Source: Symsagittifera roscoffensis (taxonomy: Eukaryota; Xenacoelomorpha; Acoela; Convolutidae). From it: a DNA stretch of 64,000 bases. Every line of letters starts with the position of its first letter. Positions within the stretch are counted from its first letter, which is position 1. The notes under the pieces are model-generated. The model had not been told where the DNA came from, did no database searches, and saw only the letters and a program-made list of their open reading frames with translations. The position numbers and the translations under genes are program-made. Location: the NCBI RefSeq assembly GCF_963678635.1, contig NC_087065.1, forward strand, positions 46,130,381-46,194,380. Reading direction: 5' to 3'. Shown here piece after piece: positions 1 to 12,200 of the stretch.

Positions 1-297
1 CACCATCGAGATCTATCACAGTTTACACCCAGAAAATAGGTCCTGAAAATGAAATCAGACCGCACGCCTCGAGTCGCTTGCCTAGATGCAAGCTATTAAA
101 TTGCCAAAACTATGCGGCAAAATTGCCACTAAAGGAACACTTTATTTCCGAGTTGGGTTGAAAAAAAAGTTGATGGGTAATACAACACTACAATCGCTAG
201 ATTACTTGTGTAATAATGCAGGGAAATTCAAAACTAGGTAGACATTCAAATTATTAAGGAACACTTGGTTATTCAGGTAGTCACTGAAACAACTTAC

Positions 298-3200
298 ATG
301 GTACCGGCTTCTTCATTGCGTAATTTCGTCAAGTCTTCCTTCATTTGTACGTTCTCGTCACGAAGACATTCGTACTCCTAAAACAAACTAACAGATACTC
401 GATCCTGCTCAACGATGAAAACTGATTTATTCGAGCAGCATACGAAATTACGTAAAAAGGCGCAACATAACACGGAATAGATACCTTGAAAAAGTCTTCT
501 TTAACGTTGGCTGGCAAATCAGATGTTTTTAAAGCAGCAGGAACCTGAAATGATATTAAGATCAGAGATACACGCTGGGTAAATGTTAAAAATTTTTTTG
601 TTAGTTTTCAGTCCGAAACTTTACCCAGTAAATTTTAAATACCTGTCGATTATTAGATGGTGCAATGCTTTTTTCATTCGAATTCAAACTTTCGTTGTCT
701 AAAGCTGGTTTTAGGCCCACATTGATCTCAACAAATTCTGTCGTTTTGTTTAAAGCGTCTGGCGTTTCTGAAACGTCTGTCGTTTTCTCACTTGACTCAT
801 TTTTAGATTCCAAATTTGATGTCGAGATGTTCTCTTTGTTTTTGTTTACTAGGGCCCGTTTAGCTTTAGATTTGACTATTGTCCCTTGATTTTGAAAGGA
901 CTCTTCGTCTTTAGTAGCTAGCGTCGGGGTCGCAGACGAGGAAACTTTTGCCTTGAGTGATTTCGCGACTTCTAATGACGATGCTGGCGTTTTGTTAACT
1001 TGCCTGAAATATCGGAAATCAATAAGAACTTACAAAAAATGAACAGTTTTCAGTGCACCAAATAAGCAATTTTTGTAAAAAAAAAAAAAGAGAAGTTGTT
1101 ACTTTTTATTTGGAAAAGAGCATTTAATGTTAAAGTAATAGTGTTTAAAATAATTCAAATCGTTAAGATGGCTCAAAACATGCGAACAAACTAAAAGAAA
1201 CTACTTGAACTGCGAGACAGCGCGATATCAAAAAGCAATAGATTATTCTAATGTTGTTCCTTTTCATTGAGCCAATACCCTGTCAATTGAAACTCATAAG
1301 TAGAGTAATAAGCCATTGATATGTACTAAAACAAAAAAGCATATCGATAAGTTAAAAAAATATAATTGAATGAGAAATTTTTGAAAAAAGTCTTTAAAAC
1401 AACAATCAATTCAATTATACTTAAACACTTTAGCACTTAGGAAATAGAGTTTCATTGCTATCTTCCATTGCCTTGATTTTCACAAAAACATCGAAACCGA
1501 GGTTACATTAAAAAAAACTAAGAAAACTTACTGCAGTTAGGTGTTGTGACAAATTGATATTTCAGAGATACGATTACTTCTGCTCAGCAGTTAAACAGGT
1601 GATGTACAACAAAAAACTGAATTATTTCTCAGGGAATGAGACGGTTTTCAAATATAATAGAATAACTAAAAACAGATAAGATAGCATACAAAAAGAGCGA
1701 AGCTTCAGTTCAGCTGAATGGTAATGTAAAACATTCGATTTAAGCCACGCGCAGTCGAATGGTACAAAAATTGAGGGAAATAGTACACACAACACAAGTA
1801 ACACACTGCATAAAGAATTAAAGCAAAACCAATGCTTTGAAAAGTAAGCACGAAAACCAAATCTACTTTTGCACAATTTTTACTTGGATTACAATTCGTG
1901 TTTAAACTCAATTTGTTTTTAAAGCTAATTTACTAATTCTGTTAAATAAAATGAAACTTTAAACAGTGAATAATTTTGGAATCGCTTGGATAAAAAAGAG
2001 GAAATGGAACCATACGTGGGACCTTCCGCGGTTACAAAATCTAAAATTTGCGCTAAAGGTACATTATATCCATTTATACAACCTATTTGATTTTCACACA
2101 AAGGCAACCGATCGTGAATAATCGCTCGATCCTAATGAAAAAAAAGTATCGAAAAAAAACGCAGTAACTGGAAGATCCCGATGAAGAAAAATTTGATAAA
2201 CATGTGTTTCATCTGTTATAAAAAGGTATGGCACTGAAAAATTAAGACAAATTTAGTCGTAATTAAGATTTCAAATAGTTTTTAGTGCAGGAAAAAAAAC
2301 AGATCTGATTATTTTCCCTTTATCGACTTACTTTTTTCAGTCCAGTAATTTGAACTGTTGTACCGGGTTTAAAACGATTCACTATCGCAATCATAAGTAA
2401 CTATTATGCAGATCTCTAAAATACATTCTTTTTAGGGCGCTAAACAAGACTTGAACTAAAAACACGACTATCAAAAAATGTTACTTGTATTCATGAGCAA
2501 AAATTGCCCAAAATTTAGATCTGACTGACGAAAAATAGTTTGATAATCCAGTTTTGATTTCGTGCATCAATTTTTAATTATAAACAATTTTTCAACCAGG
2601 CGAAATTCCGAAACGGTTTTACTTATAACCAAACAGCAACCGGAAGATATAGCTTATGCTAATCGAAACCACCAAGACAAGACACAGAAAATATTGCAAA
2701 TAGACAGTTCGAAAGGAGTCACTAAAAGCAAGGAAACAGACAAAAATTGACTTGTTTTTTTTAAACCTTCAACTTTCGAACTTCAACACAGAGGTCAAGC
2801 TGCGCAACAACTTTTACAATTTTGGTATATGTGGCTCATATGAAACTCATTTTGATGAAAACCTGTGGCGAAACAATTGCCAGCTTTAATTAAGCATTAA
2901 AAACACTGAGCGGTAACTATGCAGACAACTTTTGAGTAAATTCCCGTTTTTCCGGTAAAATAATGAAAAGAAGTCGAAATGAGGCTATATATTAAGAGCA
3001 AACATAGCCAATCAAAAATTGGAAGGAGTAATGAACGCAAGTAAACATAAACAAAACACTGACTTTGTTGACAAAAATCTAAACTTTCTAATTGCAAAAA
3101 AAACTAGATGCCCTTTAGGCTCTTTGAATTTCTAGAACGATTCAAGATTGGCGCTTTTTTGATAACATTAAGCCAACTTGAGAAAACTAGATCAACAAGT

Positions 3201-6200
3201 GAAGTGTTTATTCCGCTGGAACTCTATAAATTAAATTCCACCTTCGAACTAGAATTTCAATTGAACTCAAAAAGTGCATATATACCTCAGTGCATTTAAA
3301 AACTTTTTCCTAAAAAAAAATCAGCAAGACCTTTACAAGAGTCTTCACTGCGCTCATTAATCTTGAAAAATGTAGAGAAACTTATGGATTGTTCATTCAA
3401 AAATTCGACGCGACATTTATTTGAATCAATTGCAAATATAAATTGTCAGTTATCATATAAGCATTATGATGAAAACTTGCTTGAAACTAAAACCAATCAA
3501 ACAGACGAAAAAAAATAACCACAAGAAAACTGCTGCTGAAAAAACTGTCGTCTCTTTCATTTTTCTTGATTAGCCTATAACTTAAGAAATAAAAACGAAA
3601 ACCTTAATTAAACTATTCTGCTGTAATTTTCAATGCGAAAGAAAAATAACTTAAGCCAAAATTAAAAAAACAATTGACCGAAAAACGGAAGAAACTTTAT
3701 CATGAAAAAATGCGTATAAACTCAGGACTTCAAAAAACACGATAAGAACATCAAGCCGCTGAAGAACACTCGAGGAAGAAACTTTGTACAACGCTTAATT
3801 GAAAAAAAAACTAGTTTGAAGGGAAAATTTTCTTCTGAGAAGTGATTTTAAAATTTCAAAAAAACGTCCAAATTGAATCGATTGAAAAACGAACGGAAAC
3901 ATAGAACAAAACACGGCTATAATGCAAACCCCATAAAAACAAAACAAGTACGCTGCATATTTGTAAATTTACCATTTGAAACTTCTTTCTATGAAGAAAC
4001 TATTCTGCGAACAATATTATTAACAGGAAAAAATCTAGTTCCCAGTCGCAAAACCCTTTCTTATTGCAAGGGTAATAAGAAATATTATATGGCCTAAACG
4101 CTATTTAAATTTCGAGAACAATTTATGATTGACACTTTAAAAATTAAAAAACACAATTTGAAAAATTTTTATTCAACGGAAAGGTCTTTAAAAAATCAAC
4201 TTTCGAAATTAGAAGTTGATCACATTATTCGTAATGTTTACACTGTTCTATAACTGTTCAATAGTTGAGCTTGCCTTTCTTTTAACAAAAAAAAAAAACT
4301 GAAGTTGGAAAAAAATACTAAGCCAAACTGCAAAAAATCAAGTTTTAGTGTGACTTTAGCAAGACTTCTACTGACAAAAAAAAACTTTTAATCATCACGA
4401 CCTATATCAAAGTCTGAAATATTCTCATTCACTCTTCAAACACCGCGTTCATTGAATGTTAACAAAAATATGAGCAAATAATGAAGATCTCGTTTTATGA
4501 TTTCGTTCTATCACACATTTTATGTCACGAAGTTATCGTTTCATGAAGTGTGCTTAATGTCAAAATTGTGTTATTACCCAGACAAACACAATAAAAAAAA
4601 TTCACAAAATTCACTTAACAAGTAAACAAAGCAATTTTGATACAGAGGCAAAGCATCGTTTTGCAAACACTTGCGAGAAAACGACAAAATACAGCTCTTT
4701 AAAAAGCTATAATAAAATTAGAAATAAGCCTCGAATTAGTAAAAAATAAATAATCGGAAACCTCTGAGATTCGAACCTGCAACCTAGAGATTAAGAGACT
4801 CACAGACTAACCACTCAGTCACCCACAAAGTAAGTGAACAAATGCTGTGCAATTTCTCATGCTACATTGAAATTTCCAAATAAGTGAACACTTTTAATTA
4901 ACACTTACTTGCGAGTTAGATTAGAACAAAGAAGGTTCGTAATAACACACTAAATTGATAGCAAGTGTAAATAAAGCCAACAGAGAGTCAATGAACTCAG
5001 GTAAACCTAGAAAAAACGTCATAGACATTTTGTTTGCTCTGTTCAAAATCTCTTCCCATTTAATTGTTAGTGAACTTAGCGAAACTTTTTATTCCAAGTT
5101 ATCTTTAACTTTTTTGTCTAATTATATCTTTTTAGTATAATTTTTCAATTTTCAAAGATAAAAATCACGTTTAAAGTCTTTGAATTTCAAGAAGTCATAT
5201 TTGATTTTTTTCATTTCGCTGGTAAGTGTCAAAAACGAAATTTGAGCGCGAACAACTATTAAGAATTTTGCCTGAAAAAGGACCAGTTAAAATAAAGGAC
5301 CAGTGAAAAAGGACCAGCTTAGTGTGACCAGTTAAAATAAAGTTTCTCAATTCATTCATTAAACAAAAGTCAGTTCTTGGATTTTTCTTCCGGTCACCCC
5401 TGGGTGACAAGCATTTCTGCACCGATCAAAATAAAATAAGATCTCCTTATATGTCATTGAGCAAATAAACAGAGCAAAAAAACTGATAAAAGTAAATAAG
5501 CTTTAAAAATAAGAATTAGCCCTGACACTGGGCTGAAATACAGCGGGAAAAAAATGCAAAACTAAGCTAGAGCAAGATAAACCCTGGACCATATTAGAGT
5601 AAATTGTAACTTAAACTAACCAATCGCCATCCGGTTGATCAATATTGTCAGTGGTAAGATTCGGGGCTTCACTTTCTCCAGTTTTTGTCTAAAAACCAAT
5701 CAATCATTTATTTTAAAATTTAAGAATGGAGACACTTTTATTCTTTAAACACAACAGGTCATTAGTTTCATTTAACGCTTGCTAGTCACAATTGTGATTC
5801 AAAGATTAAAAATCGGATGAGTACAATCATCTATCAATTTCGTTAAAATATCTAACATAAAGTTAAGAAGTCCCGCCGGAGAGCAATGTTTCTCATCATA
5901 GTACGAAATAGTGCTACGCTTATTATTCTGAGACATCATGGTGATATTAGACAATGGCGAGCGGGATTGATAGGTGGCGACTAAAAGGTTAGTCATAGAG
6001 GCACACGCAATCAGCGGCGTGACTTTCTTTCTGGCCTGTTTTATATTAGGACCAGATATTGTACTGAACGACCAGCGACGTTCATCGGGCTACAATCGGA
6101 AGGTAATGACATCATCATATACAGAATAAGTGACACCATTCATTCCTATTTCTTATTTGACTTGATAATGATTCTTTAAGTTTACGCATTTTTTTAACTT

Positions 6201-9200
6201 CAACTAGCCAAATGATCATAAAGGCCAACCTTGAATCACATTGACACCTGTAATTATTAACTACTAGGCTGAATTCGACAAGTTTTTTATTCACCGAACA
6301 AATAGTTTCTTGATCATCAAGAGTTTTGATCATTATCAAGATTCAACACAATTTTTAGAGTTAGCATTGAAGAATGATAAATGAGTATTGTGGAACTCAC
6401 ATTGCCAGCATCAATTTGTGCGGTGAATCCATCTTTGAAACTCGATTCCTTAACTGGAAACACGGGTTCATTCTCCGGAGGTGAACTACTCATCATGTTC
6501 TTGCTACTTGCAAACGGATCCGCAATCGCATCAAAGTCAAGATTATCGTAATCTATGCCTTCTGTGTTGTTCTTGCGTGGCAGGGGAGGCGAGTCCATCA
6601 TCATTTTCTTGGAAGACTTAAAAGGGTCTGCAACTGCTTCGAAATCGAAGTCCTCGTTGTCAAAACCTGCCGAGGGTTTGGCCTCTTCTAGTTCTAATTG
6701 ACGCAAAGACGTTCAGTTATCACGAAGAGAAAACAAATTGAAAAAGAAATTTGAAAACAAACCTTGTGACGGAGGATTAGCACCAATTTCGTTAGCTGTT
6801 TCAGGATTGACTTCAGAAGTTCTAAAACACAATGAAACCAAGCTTAAACGCGCCAAAATTCATTAGCGGATATTAAAAAGTATATCGCTCAGTCAAAATC
6901 ATCGTGCTACTTTTAGGCAGTTATACATTTAATCGCGTGGTGTTTGTAGTTTTCTTACAACTCATTGTCTGACGGAGGCGGTGGAAAATCTTCCTCGGCC
7001 GGGGGAGGAGGAAATTCCTCGACTGCAGGCGGAGATGGAAATGCTTCTGTCGGAGGGGGTGGGAAGTCCTCGTCTTTTGGGGGAGGAGGAAATGCCTCAT
7101 CTTCTGCTTGCTCTTCGACATCATGTGAATCATTCTGTGTTCGGTTATTCTCCCCTTGTATGATGGAGTAGGATGACTGTTCAGTATCTGTGACGTAAGA
7201 GGTATCCCCAGATGACGTAATGAGTTGAGTTGGTTCTGTAGTCTGAACTACGGAAGCTGTTACTGCTGATGGGGCTACTATTTTTGCACTGTTTGAGTCT
7301 GGTTGGGCTTGTGCAGAAGAAGAAGAAGCTCTTTTTGGAACAGGAGGAGGCGCTTTTTTGGCCAAATCTTTGCCATCCTCCTAAAAAAAACTGCTCTAAT
7401 TTTAGTTTACTTAATTATTGTCCTTTACTTGTCCTCTGAAAGTAAGGCAATGTCCAGTGCTTAACAAGCTTTTATAAATATTATAAAATCGCTTTTTCTT
7501 TTGAAACTTTACCAAGTAATTTCTACAAAATCCTTTGAACCAGAAGAAATTACTCTTCAGTATAATTCTATGCAAATAAGATCATACCACAAATCCAAAT
7601 GGTTTGTCTGCTCTTTTATTACTAAAAAAAACTGGTCGCTTACCAGTCCATTTGTATTTTCAGTTGCGGCATCTCCCGCTCCAGTTAATAATTTAGCTTT
7701 CAATTCTGACTCAGATGACAGCTTCGTATTGGCACTACGCCTCGCTTTGTGCGGTGGAGTTTTTGTTTTTGTCTTCGAATGAGCCGATGGCCGAGTAATA
7801 GTGGCCGATCCATTCATTTCTGGTAGCTGATCTGAAGCTTGACCCGAGGAATCCTCTTCAAGAGCATCTAAAGAACCAGGGTTGTAGGACTCAATTGGCG
7901 CGGGGGATCCTCCAGGTGGCGAGTCTTGCATGAGATTCTTACTGCTTGCAAATGGATTCTCAATGGCATCGAAATCAATATTGTCATAATCCACACCCGC
8001 GTTGTTTTTGCGTGGGAGTGGCGGGGAGTCCATCATCATTTTATTTGATGATTTAAAGGGATCGGCAACTGCCTCAAAATCAAAGTCATCATCATTGTCG
8101 TACGCTGAAGCCATTTTGATTGGTCCTGCTTGTTGCGAAATAACTTGACTCGGAACAACTTGGTCACTTCTTGTGATTGCTTCTTCGCTCTTATCTTTTA
8201 TCGCAGTTTTTCTATTAGCACCAGTCTGAAACGACTCTTCTTGTAGGCAAGGAAGTAAAGCTTCTTGGTCCGCAGTTTCCCGGTCAAAAGTTCTATTATT
8301 ATTTGAATCCTCCTCTGACACACTGTTTGGTTCACAGAACGGGTCAGAACCAAAGAAAGAAGAATCAAGCTCCGACTCTGACTTGTTGCTAATCGGTTCT
8401 TCAAACTCTTCTAAAACGATTTTTGAGCTTTCACGCAACTCAAACTGGGAATCTGGCTTAAGGGAACTGTAATCACTGTCACTGGAAGATTGGGATCTTT
8501 GTGGTTGAAGTAATGGTTTATCTACAGGTAACCTAGTAGAAGGAATTCCTAGAGAAAATGTCGGACGTCTTAGTGGAGAATCAAAAGTGGGAAGAGTATC
8601 GAAATCAACCTGATCGGAACTTTTGAACTGCAACAAAGGTGATTGAGAGTAATCGTGTGGGAAACTCTTTTTGACCGAACTTAACCGCTCGTTAACGTTA
8701 AAAAGAACAGTAGTACAATCTGCAGCTGAAGTCTTGTCAAAGAATCGTCTTTCGTTACTTTCACTTCCACAAGTTGATCCCGACCCTTCTAAAGAAGACC
8801 TGAAGCTCCTAGTTTTATAGTTCACAGGTGTCGCAACGTCGGTAATGGTATCTTCAGATCCTGACACGAGATGATCTTCTACTTCGCCGAGAACCACAGT
8901 CGCGTCTAGACTCCAATCGGACTCGGCTCCTGAAGAGTTTCCTTCAACTAAAGAGTTTTGGGAGTCCCCGCAGACCGAATAGTAAAGACTATTTTCACTG
9001 GAAGAAACGGTTCCGTATTTGCGATTCGGGGAAGCAGTAGTACTGAGATAAAGACTACTACTAGGAGAGGTAACTCCACTGCCTAGCTCACTAGAACCAG
9101 AGCTGAAATTCAAATAACAAAAAGATCAGATAGATGAAAAGCAAACAATCAACATTAATTTTTTGAGACAATCAAAGTTGCTGTTTGTAATATGCAACTT

Positions 9201-12200
9201 TTGTGAGATAATTAAGTCAAGCATTGATTAGTTTTCCGGTTGGCGCTTCAGCTTGGTGTGACAACAAGTTAAAATCTAGCATAATATCTTGCTTCTATTA
9301 TCACACCCTCGCTTTATCATCAGAACTTATCTGATATATATACTGTTTAGTACGACTTACCATTTTGCTTTTAAGCAACGATGATCATAGAAGTACTAAA
9401 CAAATTCACAGCAAAAATATAACCAAAAAAAGTAAAGCACATAGCAGAATTTGAGAATATTTGAACAGAACTAGGTTCACATTTAACTTACTATTCCCTA
9501 AAAAGCCAAGAGTAATAATACACAAGGACAGTCGATTGATGAGCATGTATCACAGAATGATCCGGCCACACTGATTGAAGAAATTGAAAAAAAAAATCAA
9601 TTTTTGTTCCGACCATTGAAAATGGGGAGGAACTTTGTATTCGAATTTGTTTTAGTTTTTTGTTCTCCACACAAAATCAGGTACCACAAACAATTATCGG
9701 ACTGGATTGAGTGATATATCATATCAAATCCCTTTCAGTCGTGATTCAGAACTTCAATTTTATGAATCGAAACTATTTTTAAAAGCTAAATTTGACACTT
9801 CACTAGCAAGAAAAACTTCAAAAAAATCTTAAAAATATTGTTAAAAAGAAAAAAATTCCGCATGGCCCTCAAACAATCGAAAGCACGCGAAATTTCGAAG
9901 TGAATTTACCACTTCTGTGTCCCTCCCCTCCATTTTCCTACGACACTGATGACATACCTTTCGGCTTTGTTTTCCAAGTCGGCTAACTGATCGTCTATCT
10001 GGTTGATTACCACACAGTGCTTAGTCTGCACCTGGGGTGAAAAGGGCCCAGTCGAATTTTCAAAATTTAAAGAGGGCGGCGGAGGGGGAAGACCAGTTGC
10101 AGTTTGGGGTTCCTTTGGCGTGTTTTCAGTACTGGAAGTCTGTTCCTGTTGCTTGAACGGAGTTAAACCTCCTCTGTTCACTTCTGAAGACTCGTTCTTG
10201 GCAGAATCCTGAAAAATTGAAGCTTAAATTATCGTACATTTTGATATTATTCAACAAAATACAATTTCATATTATTTTTAATCAATAATAATCTTTTAAA
10301 AATAAAGTCCAAACATTCTTGTAAAAAAAATCGTTTTACAGGAAATTTTTAAACTAAATTATCACGTCAAAAAAATCAAAAACTATTCAGCGTAAAACTT
10401 GACATTGACGAATCATTCAGTCAGTTCATGTGATTTAAAACGCAAGGTCAATTAAATGAGACTAAGATAGATCAGCTCACCATTGGCTAGCAACAAACAG
10501 ATTATGGTAAGAAGAAGAAGCGAAATAGGAGAACAACAAGGCCGAATTAAGTCAGAGTGAGTAGCCTAGATTGAGTAATGACTATGGTTATGCTGCGACA
10601 TACAAGCAGTTGTTTCAGTTATGTCTACTAGTACGCTCAGTTTCTTATGCGTAATAAACCGTGAAAAAAGAGCTATGGTAGCAGCTAGCAAACTTAAAAT
10701 ACGTTTTTTAGATCCGAAACTGAAATCATTACATGGAATGTTTAGGATCGTCTCGAGTGTTCTTATAAGCTCAGCCTTTTCTGCAACATCATTTTTTTGC
10801 AGAAATAGTTTTTAAAAATTGCAAGTTGCTCTCGCATTTTTTCCTCTTTTTCAATTTATTCCTCGGCTTTTAAAACTAAATACATTGGATGCCAAGTAAA
10901 TTTGGATGTAATAACAAAAAACGAAACCCAATTTTTTTTTAATTTAGCGCAAAGAAACTGCATGGCAAGCCACAACGGACATAAGATTCAAGCATAAAAT
11001 TTCGCTAAAACAATGTGTAGCTGAGTCATGACTACCACAAAACTTTAAACGAGGTTCACGGAACACCATAGATTATTTAGGTTCGTTACTTTCACCGCTA
11101 AACTGAATTAACTGGTACGTTATTTCATTGCTAAACTGAATTAACTGGTAACGACGGTTGCCAAGTTAACGTCAGTTGCAAAATTTCAATGAACGCAAAG
11201 AAACGAAAAAACTGACTTGCTGTTTGAAAAAACTTCAAACTTAGAATTTCAAAAAGAAAAATATATTGCCTTGAAGCTTTTTGGTTTTCAAGAACTATTT
11301 ATGACAGAGGCAAAGCTGACGAGGAAAAATACAAAAAGCAGCTCTCGAAAGTGAAATAAAAAAGGTAAAAATAAGCCTCAAAATAAACTTTTGCTGTGGC
11401 AAATTCGCTTCTACGACCAGGAGATTTAGAATGCCCTATTCTCTCATCTACGCCACGGGCTCTTGACAATTTAGTAAGACTAGCCTTAGATAAAGCAGCT
11501 ACATGATTTAACAAATTGCCAATGCCATGCAGCAAAAATGACACCAAATACAAATAGACAAAATTTTGCAAGCAATAGTTTGAAATATAACAAACTGAAG
11601 GCTTCCGCACTAATTATGCATGTAATATATTGGCAAGCATAAAGCCACACTATGTATCAACTATGCATTTCAAAACATTGCGAGATATAGTCAGTTACAA
11701 AAATTTCTGAAATCGACAATTATTTTTATTATGTTGTTTGAAACAACTAATTTTTACGGTTCATTTGATGAGTTTAAATTGTATTATTTGTGTTAACTTC
11801 GAATGTCAAAGCACATGCTATCAAAAAGCCGTAAAAATGTCCCAAAAAAGGCACCAATATTTGCCACTTAAGTTAGAAAAAAAAGTCGTAGTGTAACACT
11901 AACGCTAACTGAAGTTTGCCAATAGCTAGTGTAAATAAACGTCAAAACAATCAAAAACCAATGTCTCTTTTTTGCGTTGCCACATCATTCCACGATTCGT
12001 GAAGACATAAAATAGGCGTGCAAAGCCCACTTGTAACAGACATTTTTATTCAGGGTTGTCTGAACAAAGAGTTTTTTGATTAAAATAAAAATTCTAACTG
12101 AGCGCAAACACTAAATGTTCCATACAATTTCCTGACTTACTGTTCCGACTTTCGTACTGAAAATAACGAAATATTTGTGCTCGAGGTGGGTTTTTTTCTT

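Larger units (their letters stand above)
1004..5620. other. Large TACC-like intron, repeat-filled
   Basis: AT-rich DNA with no convincing conserved coding segment apart from the pair of open segments at 2016-2394. It holds two members of a dispersed repeat (about 3108-3290 and 4096-4290), a tRNA-like SINE segment (4761-4825), and a short tandem GGACCAG motif cluster (5278-5342). Confidence 0.5.

Noticed and set aside
1-60. A further TACC-like exon at the left edge after TTTTCAG
   Set aside because: The open phase exists for about 45 nt, but the residues are not coiled-coil-like and the other phase hits a stop quickly; not supported.
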